DNA from: Termitomyces sp. T153
Lineage: Eukaryota > Basidiomycota > Agaricomycetes > Agaricales > Lyophyllaceae
Reading direction: 5' to 3'
Assembly (NCBI GenBank): GCA_018296165.2
Contig: JACKQL020000021.1
Coordinates: forward strand, 248,001-312,000
Length of the DNA stretch: 64,000 bases
Part shown: in pieces, positions 1-10,993 of the stretch
Layout of the letters: each line of letters opens with the position of its first letter
Numbering within the stretch: the first letter of the stretch is position 1
Position numbers and translations under genes: made by a program
Notes under the pieces: generated by a model
Told to the model about the DNA's origin: nothing
Database searches by the model: none
Seen by the model: the letters and a program-made list of their open reading frames with translations, nothing else

Positions 1-560
1 TTGGAAATGTATAAAGACTGCCTGTACATAGACACTACCGGGGGAGGATAGAAAAATAGAACAGAGAACCCTTGTCAGTGTTGACTAGTTGCTCTCTCTA
101 AGCTTACCAGCTTGAGATTTCACTTTGCTTCTTTCATTCCTCTATTGCTTTTGACTTTGGCTTAGTGACAAGCCTTCTCAACTTCAACCTCAACCTAGTG
201 TGGTGCCAACTGCAGGTGCCTATTCGTGTTAATTTGACTTAGCGACATTAGCAATTATGGCTAGTGACTAGTTCACATTTGTTCTCTGATTTTAGTCTTC
301 TTATTACTGCCTTCCCCCCTTTTTCCTACCCTATCCCCTCACTCTTCCTCCCTCCATTAGGGGTATGTGTTGTCTTAGCAATGTCTTTACCTGTTTTCTT
401 TCCTTATTGTCACTAGCAACTTCAGCTAGTGATAGCAACTTCTTTTGACTTCACTCCACAACACAACTTTTGCTCTAGTTCTCTGGGACAGCTACTAACT
501 TGCCCTCAACTATTAACTTCCTACTGCCAGCTATCCTATCTAGTGACTAGTGTTAGGTCT
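1..560. repeat. Unclassified repeat-like DNA, no gene
   Basis: No coding region is supported. The stretch is pyrimidine-rich and CpG-poor, and a short 'ctagtgactag' motif recurs (about 261-271 and again near 540). A TATA-like 'tataaag' lies at the very left edge. It may be the end of an element that begins outside the window. I cannot classify it. Confidence 0.3.
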
Positions 561-564
561 TCTT

Positions 565-1365
565 TTTAGGTTTCCTGCACGGCACTAGGCGGCATAGGAG
601 CACATCACCATTCCTCCTGTCTCCTCCCTGCCTCTGCCACAGCCTGGGGCACCCCTACATCAGGCACCCTCTGACATACTCATGCCTTCAACCCCTCCAA
701 TCACCCCTCTGTCTCCCCCACAACCCATGCCTCCAACTGGGCCAACTGCTCCCTCAGCTCCTGGACCTTCAGCAAATGCTTAGTGGCCATCTACACAGCT
801 GCCACCTGACTCCCCCACACCTCATCCCTGTCCCTCCATGCCACATCCCTCTCCTGCTGCATCATGTCCCAGTCCTCCTCCACCCTTTGAAGCTCTTCCT
901 CATGCATTCCCAGCATCCTCTGCAATCTCTCAACCTGGTGGCACAAAAATGTCTCCACAAGAGATGGGAACCACTCTGGAGCCTCCTTAAATGGCCCTAC
1001 CAATGCTCCCAACCCTGGAGAATACATATGGGAACTGAGGGAGCCAGCCATCACTCTCTTGCCTTAAGATCTCTTGCTGGGCCCTGCCTCTGAAGGGAGG
1101 ACACTGCCCACTGCTTTCCTTTATCCTGTGCAGGAGGCACCTTCTTCTTGTGCCCCTCCCCACAGTAGCCCCACCTTCCCTGTTGGTCTCCCCCACCTTT
1201 AAAGTTCTACCCTTCCACCCCTCTCCCAGCTGCTACTGCACCCATGCCTGCTCCCAGCCCTGCTTTGCAGCCACACATGCTACCCACCACTCCTGCAAGG
1301 CAGAGCACTTCTCATGCCTAGAACAGCATGGAAGGCATACAGAAGAGTCTCAGCACAACCCTGTA
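565..1365 (-). pseudogene. Decayed member of a cysteine-motif/coiled-coil gene family (copy 1)
   Basis: Read on the minus strand, the segment carries an RHEKC motif followed by W..AC...KQGWE, then a charged stretch rich in E, Q, R and W that would form a coiled coil (about 791-1054). The same order of motifs (RHKKC, W..AC...KQGW, then AWRDQD and a leucine/glutamine-rich helix) is found on the plus strand at 45,160-46,375, so the two are copies of one family. Several stops and frame changes make it non-functional. It abuts a truncated LTR on its right. Function unknown. The spaced CxxC and KKC motifs recall multicopy basidiomycete hypothetical proteins with zinc-cluster-like N-termini, but that is an inference. 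Confidence 0.5.
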
Positions 1366-1369
1366 GCTG

Positions 1370-1865
1370 GCAAGACAGACACAAGAACAAAATGGAATTA
1401 AGAGAGATATAAGACAAGAATAAGACAATAGACAGAAACAAAGACAAAACCAGAAACAAAATGTAACAGATACAGATGTAAGTAGGTAATATCAAGACTA
1501 CCATGGCAGATATTACTGTACAACTTAAATACTGACTGCTGGGTCTACTCTGGGGATTGTGGGTCTGATGGCAGGGCTTGTTGGGACTGCATGAGTTGGA
1601 TGGGTGTATGGATCTGATCAGGTGGGCTGTGGTGACACACTGGTGTGGGTCTGTGACATGTGCTAGAGTTTGGAGGGAGTGTCAGAGGTACTCAGGAGCT
1701 TGGTGGGGTCAGAGGAGTGAGAGAGCCTGCAGGAGAGACATCAGAGTTGTCTGAGAAATTGTCAGAGTTAGCTGAGGAAGCATCAGGGTTTGCTGAGGCT
1801 GTGAGTACTCTGGGGGGTTGGGGTTGCTTGGGGAGAGTCCAGGGCCCCAGGGATGAGTCATGACA
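1370..1865 (-). mobile_element. Truncated LTR, gypsy family 1
   Basis: The right end reads TCATGACA, the reverse complement of the family's TGTCATGA terminus. The body matches the minus-oriented LTR at 4,226-5,278, including the 'atatcaagact' stretch next to the TATA/initiator region and the A/G-rich 'agacaagac' tract. The U5 half that should continue leftward with 'cctagtaagg' is missing, so only the first half of the LTR remains. No target duplication can be assigned because one end is lost. Confidence 0.75.
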
Positions 1866-2508
1866 GAGAATTTATAGGCAAAGGAAGTATGTTCTATGCT
1901 AGCTGTAACCTCATACAAAATGCCATTCAATTCCTGCCTGACTTTGATAATGCCACACACACATGCCTACCCTCTCTGCATCTAAGACAGACTCCTTCAG
2001 AAAAGGCATCACCATCATGGCTGTCACGGTGCTGGGACAACCAACCTGCCCCAGGCAGGCAGAGAGGATGCAGGGCAGGAGTCATGCAGTGTGGTTGGAT
2101 TGAGCAATGGTGTCAAGGTTTTCCTCAAGTTATTTTCTTGGATGATGCATGAGTATGCCCTCTCAATGCACTGTTGATTTGTGGAGTCATGCATGGCATG
2201 CTTGATCACATTGAATGATGGTCCATAGACTTGGATATATTGCCAAGAAAAGACTAACACAGGACAAAGCCTCAGATTTTGTCAAACCAAGACAATTTGA
2301 AAACATATATAAATTGTCTAATGTTTTTCTATCATTTCCATTTTCGAGATTTCTCTCATCATAAAACTATCAGACAACTTGAATAACTTCTAGATAGAAC
2401 TACATGTCAAATCTCAAGAGGACTTGGTAAACAAAAAAATAATATATTGTGGATGTGTGCATTGATGCATCAACCTTGTGACACTACATTCTCACAGTCA
2501 ATACTTGC
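1866..2508. other. CpG-poor spacer with an unrecognised minus-strand ORF remnant
   Basis: A minus-strand open stretch at 2,024-2,260 (about 78 codons, with SWQYIQVYG and a C-terminal PAWGRLVVPAP) reads like a fragment of a real protein, possibly transposon-encoded. I do not recognise the family. The rest is A/T-rich and shows no structure I can name. Confidence 0.25.
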
Positions 2509-2513
2509 AATTC

Positions 2514-3066
2514 TGGAAGGGTGACTTCTGGAGGCTTTAGCTCAATCACACAACTAGCAGAGGGAGATCCCAAGTCTATTCAGCATCTACAAGAAGTTCT
2601 AAAGTTCTAGCTACTTACTTGGCAGAGGGAGATCCAAAGAGAACAAGTCTAAGGATCCTCAATGCCAGTGTTTGGAAAATTCACTCTAGAGTGTCTGGAG
2701 AAAAACACCCAACAATAATCAAATCCAGAGTCCAATCAAAAGGTGGAAATCCATTGTAAACAGCCTTGATCTCCAGAATCCTGGCATGTAACTGCATACA
2801 ACTATGACCAAAAGATAGCCCTTGGACAAAGGTACTTGTGTCCCAAAGATGGGAGGCCTACCATAAGTGGTTGCCTTGGAATAAAGGAAACAATTCAGGG
2901 GTCTAGTAAGAGGCTGTGTGGAAGGGCAACACTTGTCTGAATTACAGACAGAGAACTGGTGCAGGGGCTGAAACTGGAATCAGCAGACAGGAAAAGCAGA
3001 AGAGAATAAAGGAAAACCACAAGGAGGGAAAACAGGACTGAGGGGGAAATGGAACATCCCTTAACA
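2514..3066 (-). mobile_element. Solo LTR, gypsy family 2 (553 bp)
   Basis: It is related over its length to the LTR at 41,691-42,216. The ends are TGGAAGGG at left and CCCTTAACA at right. It is flanked by an exact 5-bp duplication AATTC at 2,509-2,513 and 3,067-3,071, so this is a complete insertion reduced to one LTR by LTR-LTR recombination. CpG is almost absent. Confidence 0.85.
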
Positions 3067-3234
3067 AATTCCTCATTTACATGTCACCTGTTTGCTTGCT
3101 AGACTGTGTTGATGCCACATGAGCCCATGTATTGAATGCTAATACAGTGCTCCAAAAGACCAGGAGGTTTCACATATCTGGCAACAAGTATTTTGCCATG
3201 AAAAGAAATATGGTTTCTGAGATGACATTAGATT

Positions 3235-6200
3235 TCAGCCCTCAGCCCAAAGTAGTGTCATTGGAACTTTGACAATATGGAGTGCCCTGTCTGCTGGTTC
3301 TTTCAAACAAAGCCAATACCTGATACAATTGAGGTTGAGCAACTGGATCTGGAATTTGGGCAGAGACAATGGAATCCACATCAGGTGCATCCTTGATCTG
3401 TGATGGTAATGGAAAAAGATCAAGATGTGCATATCTGAAAGTCCTCTCTTTTGGAATTCAATGGTATGAACATAAGCCACACAGCTGCCCCAGAGACCTT
3501 CCTTGATCTCCTTCACTACAGCATTTTTCTTGAGTTCAAATACTCTGGCAACAATATCAAGTCAATCAGCAGCTGTTTGCCTTTTCCCATTGACTGCAGG
3601 TTCCTTCAAGAGAGCTTCTTCAATTTCTGACCACTTTGGGCAGTCATAATGAAGAAGATGTCAGGTTTTCTAAAATTTCTGCAGATAGCTATAGAGTCCT
3701 GGAATAATTGCTGCATCTGTCAATCACTTCCAGTATGGGAGGATAAGAGGATAACATGATGGCTTTGTGGGGTGACTTCTTCATCTCCAGCAGCAGCATC
3801 CACTAATTCCTGATAGACTTCGGCTCTGATCTTCTTCTGATTGTGCCAAACCCAATTCAACTTTGTTTGTTCAATTGAAGCCCATGCATCAACAACATAT
3901 TGCTGAAATAGCCTCCCACTCCAGAGTAAGGCAGCATTAAATTCCATGGTTCTTTCTTGAAGCCTATATGCATAGTATGAAGTTTGAGAGACTTTATTTG
4001 TTCTTTGTTGCCCCTATAGTCCATGTCTAGCAAGAACCAGGCTCTCCAGTAGGAAAGATGATTGTGTAATGCAATGGAGTGCAATATGGATGCAGATGGC
4101 TGATCTGCTTCAATTTTCCTCCCTGCAAGTACAAGACTATATCACAATGATTCAATTGCTCCTCTGAGCCATCTCCTGGAATTACAGCTCAGCTGCAACT
4201 CCTTCCTGTTCATTGGGGTCATTATTGTCAGGTTCTGCTGACCATGGGGGCTCAGCTACACTGGGTGAGTCCTTACTAGGCAGATGCAATGTCCTGTGCT
4301 TATAACCTAGCACTCTGGGGTTGGTGTGGACTATAGAGACTTGCAAGGGTAAGCTAAGGGAAGCAGTCTGAGCAAGTCTGTAGTGGTTCAGAGAAGTCTA
4401 AGACCAAGTATATTTAATATTGGGCTTGGGCAGGCATCAGGAACAAGTTTCTAGGCATGTAAATGGACTGTGGGGCAAGCAGAGGCTTTGCAAGTGATGG
4501 GAGCAGAACCAGAGTTTGATGGGGGATCAATCAAGACTAATGGGTTCCAAGGCCAAGTGTAGGGCAAGGTCCAGAGTTGTTGTAAGAAGGTTTGAGGGTT
4601 TGTAGCATGTGCATGGAGTTTGTAATGACATCAGAGGTGAATGGAACTTAGAAATGTTAGAGAAAACAGAGACAGTCAAAGTGAGACAAAGACAAGACAA
4701 GACAGAACTGAGGAAAGAGATAGATTTGAGACTGAAAAATAGAAACAGAGATGACACAGAGAGAAAACAAGACACAAGTAATCAACTAATGTAATATCAA
4801 GACTAAGGTAACAAATGCTACTCTATGCCTTTATATACTGACTACTGGACCTTCTCTGGGTCTGGGGGTTGGGGGCATCTTGGTAGGGTTTGTTGGAGCT
4901 GCATGGGTGTTGGCTCTGATTGGAGGGTGGGCCATAGTGATACTCTGATGGGAACATGGTCCATCCCATAGTTGTTGGAGGACTCCAGAGGGGTTGTGTA
5001 GGTTGCAGGGTGGTTGAGTGATGTATGTCTGTGCCAGGTAAAGTGTTAGAGAGGCTCAGGGGCCTTATAAGCAAGAGGGGGAGCTGAGGACGCCCACAGG
5101 GGATGTGCTGGGGTTTGCCAGGGAGTCACTAGAGTTTGCCAAGGAAGCATTGGAGTTAGCCAGAGCAGGCACCATGGGTCAACAAAGGTTGGGGTAAGTT
5201 GGAGGGAATGTTGGAAAGGGCTCTGGGGAGGCAGGGTGTCCTGGCAAAGGTCCAGAGGTGTGGGAGTGGGTCATGACAATTATAGCATCAAGGATCTCCA
5301 AAATCAGCTGTAAGCTTTACAGAAAGCCTTTGTAGTTGGCCTTCTAGAATTCTCCTATGATCTGCCTGGCCAGCTTGTATAAGCCAATCAAGGGATTGAC
5401 TCTAGCAAGCATATCCTGCAAAGAGGCCATTATCTGAGAATCAAGCCTGGGATTGTTCTGTTGACAAAAGGCCAATTGCTGATTGTGATTGTAAAAGTAG
5501 AGCTGTGCATATACAGGCAGATTGCCTTCTATAGGAAGCAAGGCAACTGTCAATGATGTAGTTCTCCATTGATCCTAAAGCTATATGGTCCAGGTGCATT
5601 GGTAATAGCATGGTTAATAGTAACTCCCAGAGATGTGAATGCAAAGGCTGCATTGTATTGATGGATTGATGTTTTAAAAGTGTTAGAGAGACAATGATGC
5701 CCATGGAGCAGGTTCAGTAAATCTGCTGGAGCATCTTGAAGTCTTGGTAAATTCACTTGGCCTTGTAAGCAGCACATGCCAAACTTTGGATTATAAATGG
5801 TAGACTTGGTGAGCTTTTCAGCATCAAAATTGTAGAGCCTGGCAGTGTGGACATATGACAGTCATAGGACCAAGATAGTGTGGAGGGTATTCAATCAAGT
5901 AAGGTTGCCTTCCTCTTGGAATAGGCTGAATAGGGCCCAGCTGTGGTGGAATAGAAAGCTCAAGAGGAGGCTGTTCAGCAGGATTTTGTAGTCCTGCTGG
6001 ATGGTTTGGTGAGCAGGGTCCAAGTCTTCTGCAGGTCTCTGTTGAACAGGATCAACATATTCCAAGTCATCATCAGAAGGTATATTATCCTGAGGACCCA
6101 ATGGCACATCAAGGGGAGGATCCATTGCTCTGCTGGTTGATGTCCAGCAGGATCAACATATTCCAAGTCATCCTCAGAAGGTATATCATTCTGAGGACCT

Positions 6201-7372
6201 AAATCATTGAAATCCTCTTCCAGATCAGCTTCTTGTTGCTGTTGCCAGCCTTGAAAGATCCTTTGAGCCATAGCTGCATTCAAAGGTTCAGGATTCAGAT
6301 CAATATGCTGTTAGACTTTGTTAGTCCAAATAGCATTTTCAAGTTGTCTTTGACTGACCTCTTCTTCCTCCCTCAACCTTTCCTGGCTCAGAATAGCCAA
6401 TGCCTGTTGCCTCTCCTGATCTTGTCTCAGCCTTTGTTGCTCTTGCAACACTGCTAGTGTCTCTTGTTGTTGCCTCTTTTGCTCTTCAGCCAGAGCAATA
6501 TGTCTCTTGTTGTTGCCTCTTTTGCTCTTCAGCCAGAGCAATATGTCTCAGCCTTTGTTGCTCTTGCAAGGCTGCTAGTGCTTGCTCCTGTTTCCTCTGT
6601 TTCAGCCTTTGTTTCTCTTGAAATAGAGCTAGTGTGGGAGGAGGAGGTGGTATCATCATGGGCATGAGTTCTGGTACAGAAACTTTTATAACTCTTCCAT
6701 GTATAAGAGCAGGTGGAGGGGGCACCAATCTGGGTAAAGGATTCTGTAAAGATGCATCCCATCCTTCAGGCAGATGGGTTTCAGGAATATCCATAGTAGC
6801 TTGAGCAATGGTAGGCTGATTGACTGATCCCAGCCTATTGACTGCTCCATATATAGGCAGAGGTGGCACCATTCTAGGCATTCTCTAAAGGGGCATTTCA
6901 TTCTTCAGGCAGATGAGTTTCAGCATAATTGCAATAGGCTGATTGAGTCTATTGACTCTTTTATATATGGAAGCAGGCAGAGATGGCACCAATCTAGGTA
7001 AGGAATTCTGTAAAGGAGCATTCCATCCTTCAGGTAAAACAGTTTCAGGAATGACCATAGAAAATGGATCATCAGCAGGTGCTAGCTGTCTGATAGGTCT
7101 TCATGAAGAGCCAGAAGTGGTGGCTATTGATTGGTGGTTAAGCCTCAATCCCCTAGATCATATATCCCCAGATCCCATAGATTGATTGAAACCCCAGATC
7201 CCATACCTCCAGGCCCCAATTGAAGTGGTGGGACAATCACAGTATTGATCTGTTCCAAAGATCTATTGTTTCTATTTGCACAACAATCATCAGGATCTGT
7301 CATTTGTAACTATTCAAGTCTCCTTTGAATCCTAGCTTGTTGCCTTTGGCTTTCAGGAGTAGTAGGTGGTTG
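3235..7372 (-). pseudogene. Helitron Rep/helicase-type protein, N-terminal and Rep part (copy A), broken
   Basis: Helitron proteins replicate rolling-circle DNA transposons using an HUH Rep nuclease and a PIF1-like helicase. Reading leftward from 7,372 there is a TTTCAG acceptor followed by a Q/R-rich N-terminus, a Q-rich coiled coil (6,311-6,881), two DLEYVDP repeats (5,975-6,283), the Helitron_like_N signature FGMCCLQGQV and PGPYSFRINGELHH (5,550-5,777), then QQYVVDAWASIEQ (3,720-3,947) and the Rep core VAYVHTIEFQKRGL (3,235-3,516). The HUH motif, normally H-x-H, reads D-M-H here. A gypsy solo LTR splits the gene at 4,226-5,278. Multiple stops and frameshifts, and no helicase domain follows on the left. 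Confidence 0.85.
4226..5278 (-). mobile_element. Solo LTR, gypsy family 1 (1,053 bp), inserted in Helitron
   Basis: It begins TGTCAGGTTC and ends GGTCATGACA (TG...CA ends, TGTCA/TGACA inverted). An exact target duplication ATTAT sits at 4,221-4,225 and 5,279-5,283. The reverse-strand TATA region is near 4,835 and the conserved 'gagtccttactaggcag' lies near the 3' end. I see only one CpG in the whole element (near 5,091), so this is an old, heavily deaminated copy. It interrupts the Helitron Rep reading frame. Confidence 0.95.
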
Positions 7373-8160
7373 CCTGAAACATCAATTGTTAAGCATTTTA
7401 ATAGTCAAAAACCATTAAAGTTAACTTGCATGATGAGATATTCAATATATCAATAGCTCAGTGTGATTAAGGATTTACTAATAAGCTTGTTAGTCAACAT
7501 CAATCAATCAATAGATGTGACCAAACATACTTTGTCATGTGACCTCCTTTCCACAACCTTTAGAAATGCCCATTGTTTGGTCATGTTGTGTCAAAAAACA
7601 TGCAAGGTGTGAAAAACAGCATCTACTAAATTGCATTTGGACTTTTTCATTCCTGCAGACTATCTGGCACCTTTTATACATTGTCAAATGATGTTATATA
7701 TTTATTCAACTTGTCTACTGTAATTTTTTTTTTCAGAAAAACATATTCAAAGGGCCAAAAACAGGCAACTTGTATCATGTTCACCCTTAAAAGGCAATAT
7801 GTAAGAATTTGTCAACATTAGTCAGGCTTACTCATATATACATTATATAGTATACAAATAATACACATATGGTATACCATTGTTTACACATATCACCCAT
7901 GATTGTAAACTCATCTGGCCCATCACATGTCAACAACAAGCAGGCAATAGAAAAGAAGTGGAGACAGGACAAAGGATTTGCCCTACAAAAGAAGTGGAGA
8001 CAGGATGAAGAATTTGCCTGCTGCTCAAAATTTTATATATTGCCAGGTAATAATAAGTACAAATGTATATATGCCTAGGCTGGAATGTTGAATACAAAGA
8101 AGAATCGGTAGCTGTTGAATCTTTGCATCATTAGAACCTCTTTGGCTGGAACTAGAATCA
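7373..8160 (-). mobile_element. Helitron copy A 5' non-coding part
   Basis: No gene. From about 7,380 to 7,835 the sequence matches copy B at 57,240-57,690 (shared 'tgttaagcattt', 'gtcaggcttac'). This is the upstream region of the minus-strand Helitron gene. After the shared 'gtcaggcttac' at about 7,835 the two copies diverge, so the boundary of the element in this copy is unclear. Confidence 0.55.
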
Positions 8161-8162
8161 AA

Positions 8163-8415
8163 AATAGTTCTACTGGAGAAGGGCTGTTCAAACAGTGTGA
8201 GTGAGCATGGAATTGAGGGGGTTGAAGATTTCACTACTGACTTATGAGACACCCTATGACTTTGTTCAATCCTCATCTTTTCACTTTATCACCAAGGTTT
8301 AGTTCTACTGGAGAGGAGCTGTTCAAACATGTGAGTGAGCATGGTATTGAAGGGGTTAAAAATTTCACTACTGACTTACAAGACATTCTAGGACTTTGGT
8401 TGATTCTTTTTAGTT
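8163..8415. repeat. Tandem duplication, about 135 bp, two units
   Basis: The stretch 'ttctactggaga...gctgttcaaaca...gtgagtgagcatgg...ttcactactgactta' occurs at about 8,168 and again at about 8,302, with scattered substitutions. No coding function is seen. Confidence 0.7.
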
Positions 8416-8595
8416 TGTCAGTGGGGAAAGTATGAGATTGCAAATACACAAAAACAATAGAAGAAGTGGGGATCTAACTTGGGGAAAATTTAAAAAATGA
8501 CACATGCCTGAGGCTACATAAATCTTGCAGTAAAATTGAAAAATGGCACATGCCATGCTTGGACAACTTACAAATAACATTGGCCCCAATGCTTT

Positions 8596-8930
8596 GCCAT
8601 GTCAACACTTTCTCCACTCCTTTGCCATGTCAACACTTTCCCCAGTCCTTTGCCATGTCAACACTTTTCATCTTTTTTGAATACTCCTGCAGTCAAGACC
8701 TGGATTATTAAGTTCCAAAAGACCATGTCAACACTTTCTCCAATCCTTTGCCATGTCAACACTTTTTATCTTCTTTGAATACTCCTGCAGTTAAGACCTG
8801 AATCATTAAGTTTCAGAAGACCATGTCAACACTTTCTCCAATCCTTTGCCATGTCAACACTTTTCATCTTCTTTGAATACTCCTGCAGTTAGGACCTGAA
8901 TCATTAAGTTCCAAAGGACCATGTCATCCA
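8596..8930. repeat. Tandem repeat, about 98-bp unit with inner CCATGTCAACACTTT copies
   Basis: The core 'ccatgtcaacacttt' occurs at least seven times. It is arranged in a higher-order unit of about 98 bp (for example starting at 8,723 and 8,821) that also holds 'actcctgcagttaagacctgaa'. A reverse-oriented 'gtgttgacatggcaaagc' follows near 8,998. No gene. Confidence 0.8.
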
Positions 8931-9560
8931 TGTCATCCTGCAGTTGTTAAGTTTCACTTTTGATACTTGATGATTTAGGTGGTTAACTGCAGGGAAAGTG
9001 TTGACATGGCAAAGCATTTGAATGCATCCTTCCCCCAGGATCATGTGTATGTTTGCTTCACCCATTGAAAAAGCATCAACATTTTTACCCAAAAAACCAG
9101 CCAAAAAAGTCATGATCACATGTATAAACCTCCTGTGACCATGTGATTGCAGACCCATGATCATGTTGACCATCCTCCCAGGATCACATGTACATTGGCT
9201 CTTTAAAAAGCATCAACATTTCAATCCTGTGGACTTTTCAAAAATGCCAAGCCACCTTCCCATGTAATCTAGTGAGTATGTATTCCCAACCTTTCAATCT
9301 TTAGTCCAAATCTTACTAAACAGCTAGTGTTTATTCCCAACCTTTAAAATCTCACTGCACAGTCCCCTTTTCTCTCCCCCAGAAGACAACACTTTGCCTG
9401 GTACAATATTCCAGTCTTTTCTAGTTGCTCCTTCTTGCTCATGCTCGCAAGGCAGTCTGGATGACTGAGTAGCTTGCCTGATTCTTTGAGACTATACTAC
9501 ATGGTGGCACATCCTCCTATATCTACCTATTAGGAATTTAAATATATCTATTTAACCTTA
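8931..9560. other. CpG-poor repeat-derived DNA, no gene
   Basis: The phrase 'aaaaagcatcaacattt' recurs (about 9,068 and 9,214), as do 'catgtgatcctgggag'-like strings. The composition changes from CpG-poor to CpG-rich at about 9,550-9,600. Nothing coding is supported. Confidence 0.4.
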
Positions 9561-9893
9561 TTTACATCAAATAACGAGGCATCTTTCTCAACACAAGAGC
9601 AACGACAGGAAGATAGATTTGCCCAATTGATTTGCTCAAAATTTTGCCCAAAATTTTGCCCCAATTGTCGTGACAACCCGCAGCCGACCGGCAACCTCCA
9701 TTTCGATTGGCCCGCCACATGTGTTTGGCTTGCCCCGCTACCCGTGTTTCAATTGTTGGCTTTTGCCGGTATATCCCCGCTTACTTCAGCACAAAAAAAG
9801 TCGTCGCATATAGGCACAGCCACTTTCCCACGTCTGTCGTCACCAGAAGATAGATAGATTCGAATATTTCCAAAACCGTTACTTTCTCGGCCG
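9561..9893. promoter_or_regulatory. Upstream region of the kinase-like gene with a CpG-preserved Helitron-end-like segment
   Basis: The reverse complement of about 9,765-9,828 matches the Helitron 5' end seen at 27,233 and 57,776 (shared GGGAAAGTGGCTGTGCCTAT), but CpG sites are kept here. The stretch lies 65-130 bp before the ATG at 9,894 and so falls in the likely promoter. No TATA box is obvious. Confidence 0.45.
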
Positions 9894-10993
9894 ATGTCCC
9901 TTTCCCTCGAATTTTCTTCCGATGTCCTGTCTCGCTTTTTGGAAGCAATAGCTTCAAATCAGGTTATCTTTCATCAGAGCAGCTCCGTCCAAATCGAACC
10001 AGCAGGGACTGTCGCTGTCGTGGATGTAACTGAATTGCTGTATGAAGACTTTCGAGGTGGTGAATTCCATTACAAAGGAAGGACCTTGTTGCCCAACGAA
10101 CCTCCCCCTCGTGAAGTCATCGTTAAGATACTGTTTGGCCACAAACCAACAATTTATGCCCAGAAGCTCCAGAGGTACATTCATGAAACGAAAATCTATC
10201 AAGATCGTCTTTGCAACAAGTCCCTCGAAATCCCGAGAATTTATGGATTCTATGAAACCAAGCTTACTTGGAAAGTAGCAAAGCTCGAGAAACCTGTTGA
10301 TGCTGCCTGTATCATTTATCAGTATTATGGCTCAGGCGAGAATCTGCAATGGTCAACGGGTGCGGGTATCTCAGATTTCAGGTGGGTGTATTTGCCTGGA
10401 GTTGAGATCCTTACACAATCGTTTCTTTTAAGCTTGAAGGCCTTCAAGCTCCTCCTTGATATTCATAAGAGCGGTGTCAGGCATAATCTTATCGGCCTCG
10501 ATAGAAATATAACATGTCTTGATGGTAGACCGTTCGTTAAGGATTTCTCCGAAGCACACGAACACGATTGTCCAGAAAAGGAGTTTGAGCTTCCTACTCG
10601 GCTCTTTGATTTGGATGCCGATACTTTGAAGTGCGGGGAACTACGCGACTTTTACAGAAGTTTACGTCGCCGCGTGGCACCTCGTAAGTCTCGTACAACA
10701 TTTACGATGAGCGAACTAGCTGATGTATGAAAGTTCGGTTCCACTGGTATGGGTATGATGTAGATTACGATCAAGTCGACTCTCTTGAAAGCATTTTTCA
10801 ACATAAACGAAGGACTTTTGGCATGGATACTCCGGTGGAAGAACAGTGGAATCATGCAGTGAAAATGTGGGAATTCATCTGTGCCAATTGGTCTTCATAT
10901 CATAAAGAAGGGGAGGCCCCGTTACTTGGTAATACCTCTTTTGAGGCCTACAAGGCAAAACATGGCTTGAACATCATCTATGATGATGAATAA
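9894..10993 (+). CDS. Kinase-fold protein lacking the catalytic-loop Asp (two exons)
   Basis: Gene model join(9894..10683,10734..10993), 349 codons plus stop. The 50-nt intron has a perfect GTAAGT donor, a gctgatg branch and an AAG acceptor. It removes the stop at 10,728 and joins the two frames in phase. Kinase-like landmarks are VIVKI with the beta-3 lysine at residue 78, HETKIYQ (possible helix-C Glu), a hinge-like CIIYQYY, then VRHNLIGLDRNI (residues 195-206) and DGRPFVKDFSEA with Asp 217. The catalytic loop reads H-N-L where H-x-D is expected, so the catalytic Asp is missing, while the following RN is kept. I infer a pseudokinase or a diverged phosphotransferase of the fungal expanded kinase-like families. 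Normal CpG content and an intact frame argue that it is a living gene. The start is the first ATG of the frame. Confidence 0.75.
10684..10733 (+). other. Intron of the kinase-like gene
   Basis: 50 nt with a GTAAGT donor and AAG acceptor, phase 1. Without it the reading frame ends at 10,730. With it the downstream 86 codons (RFHWYGYDVDYDQ...) are joined in frame. Confidence 0.8.
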
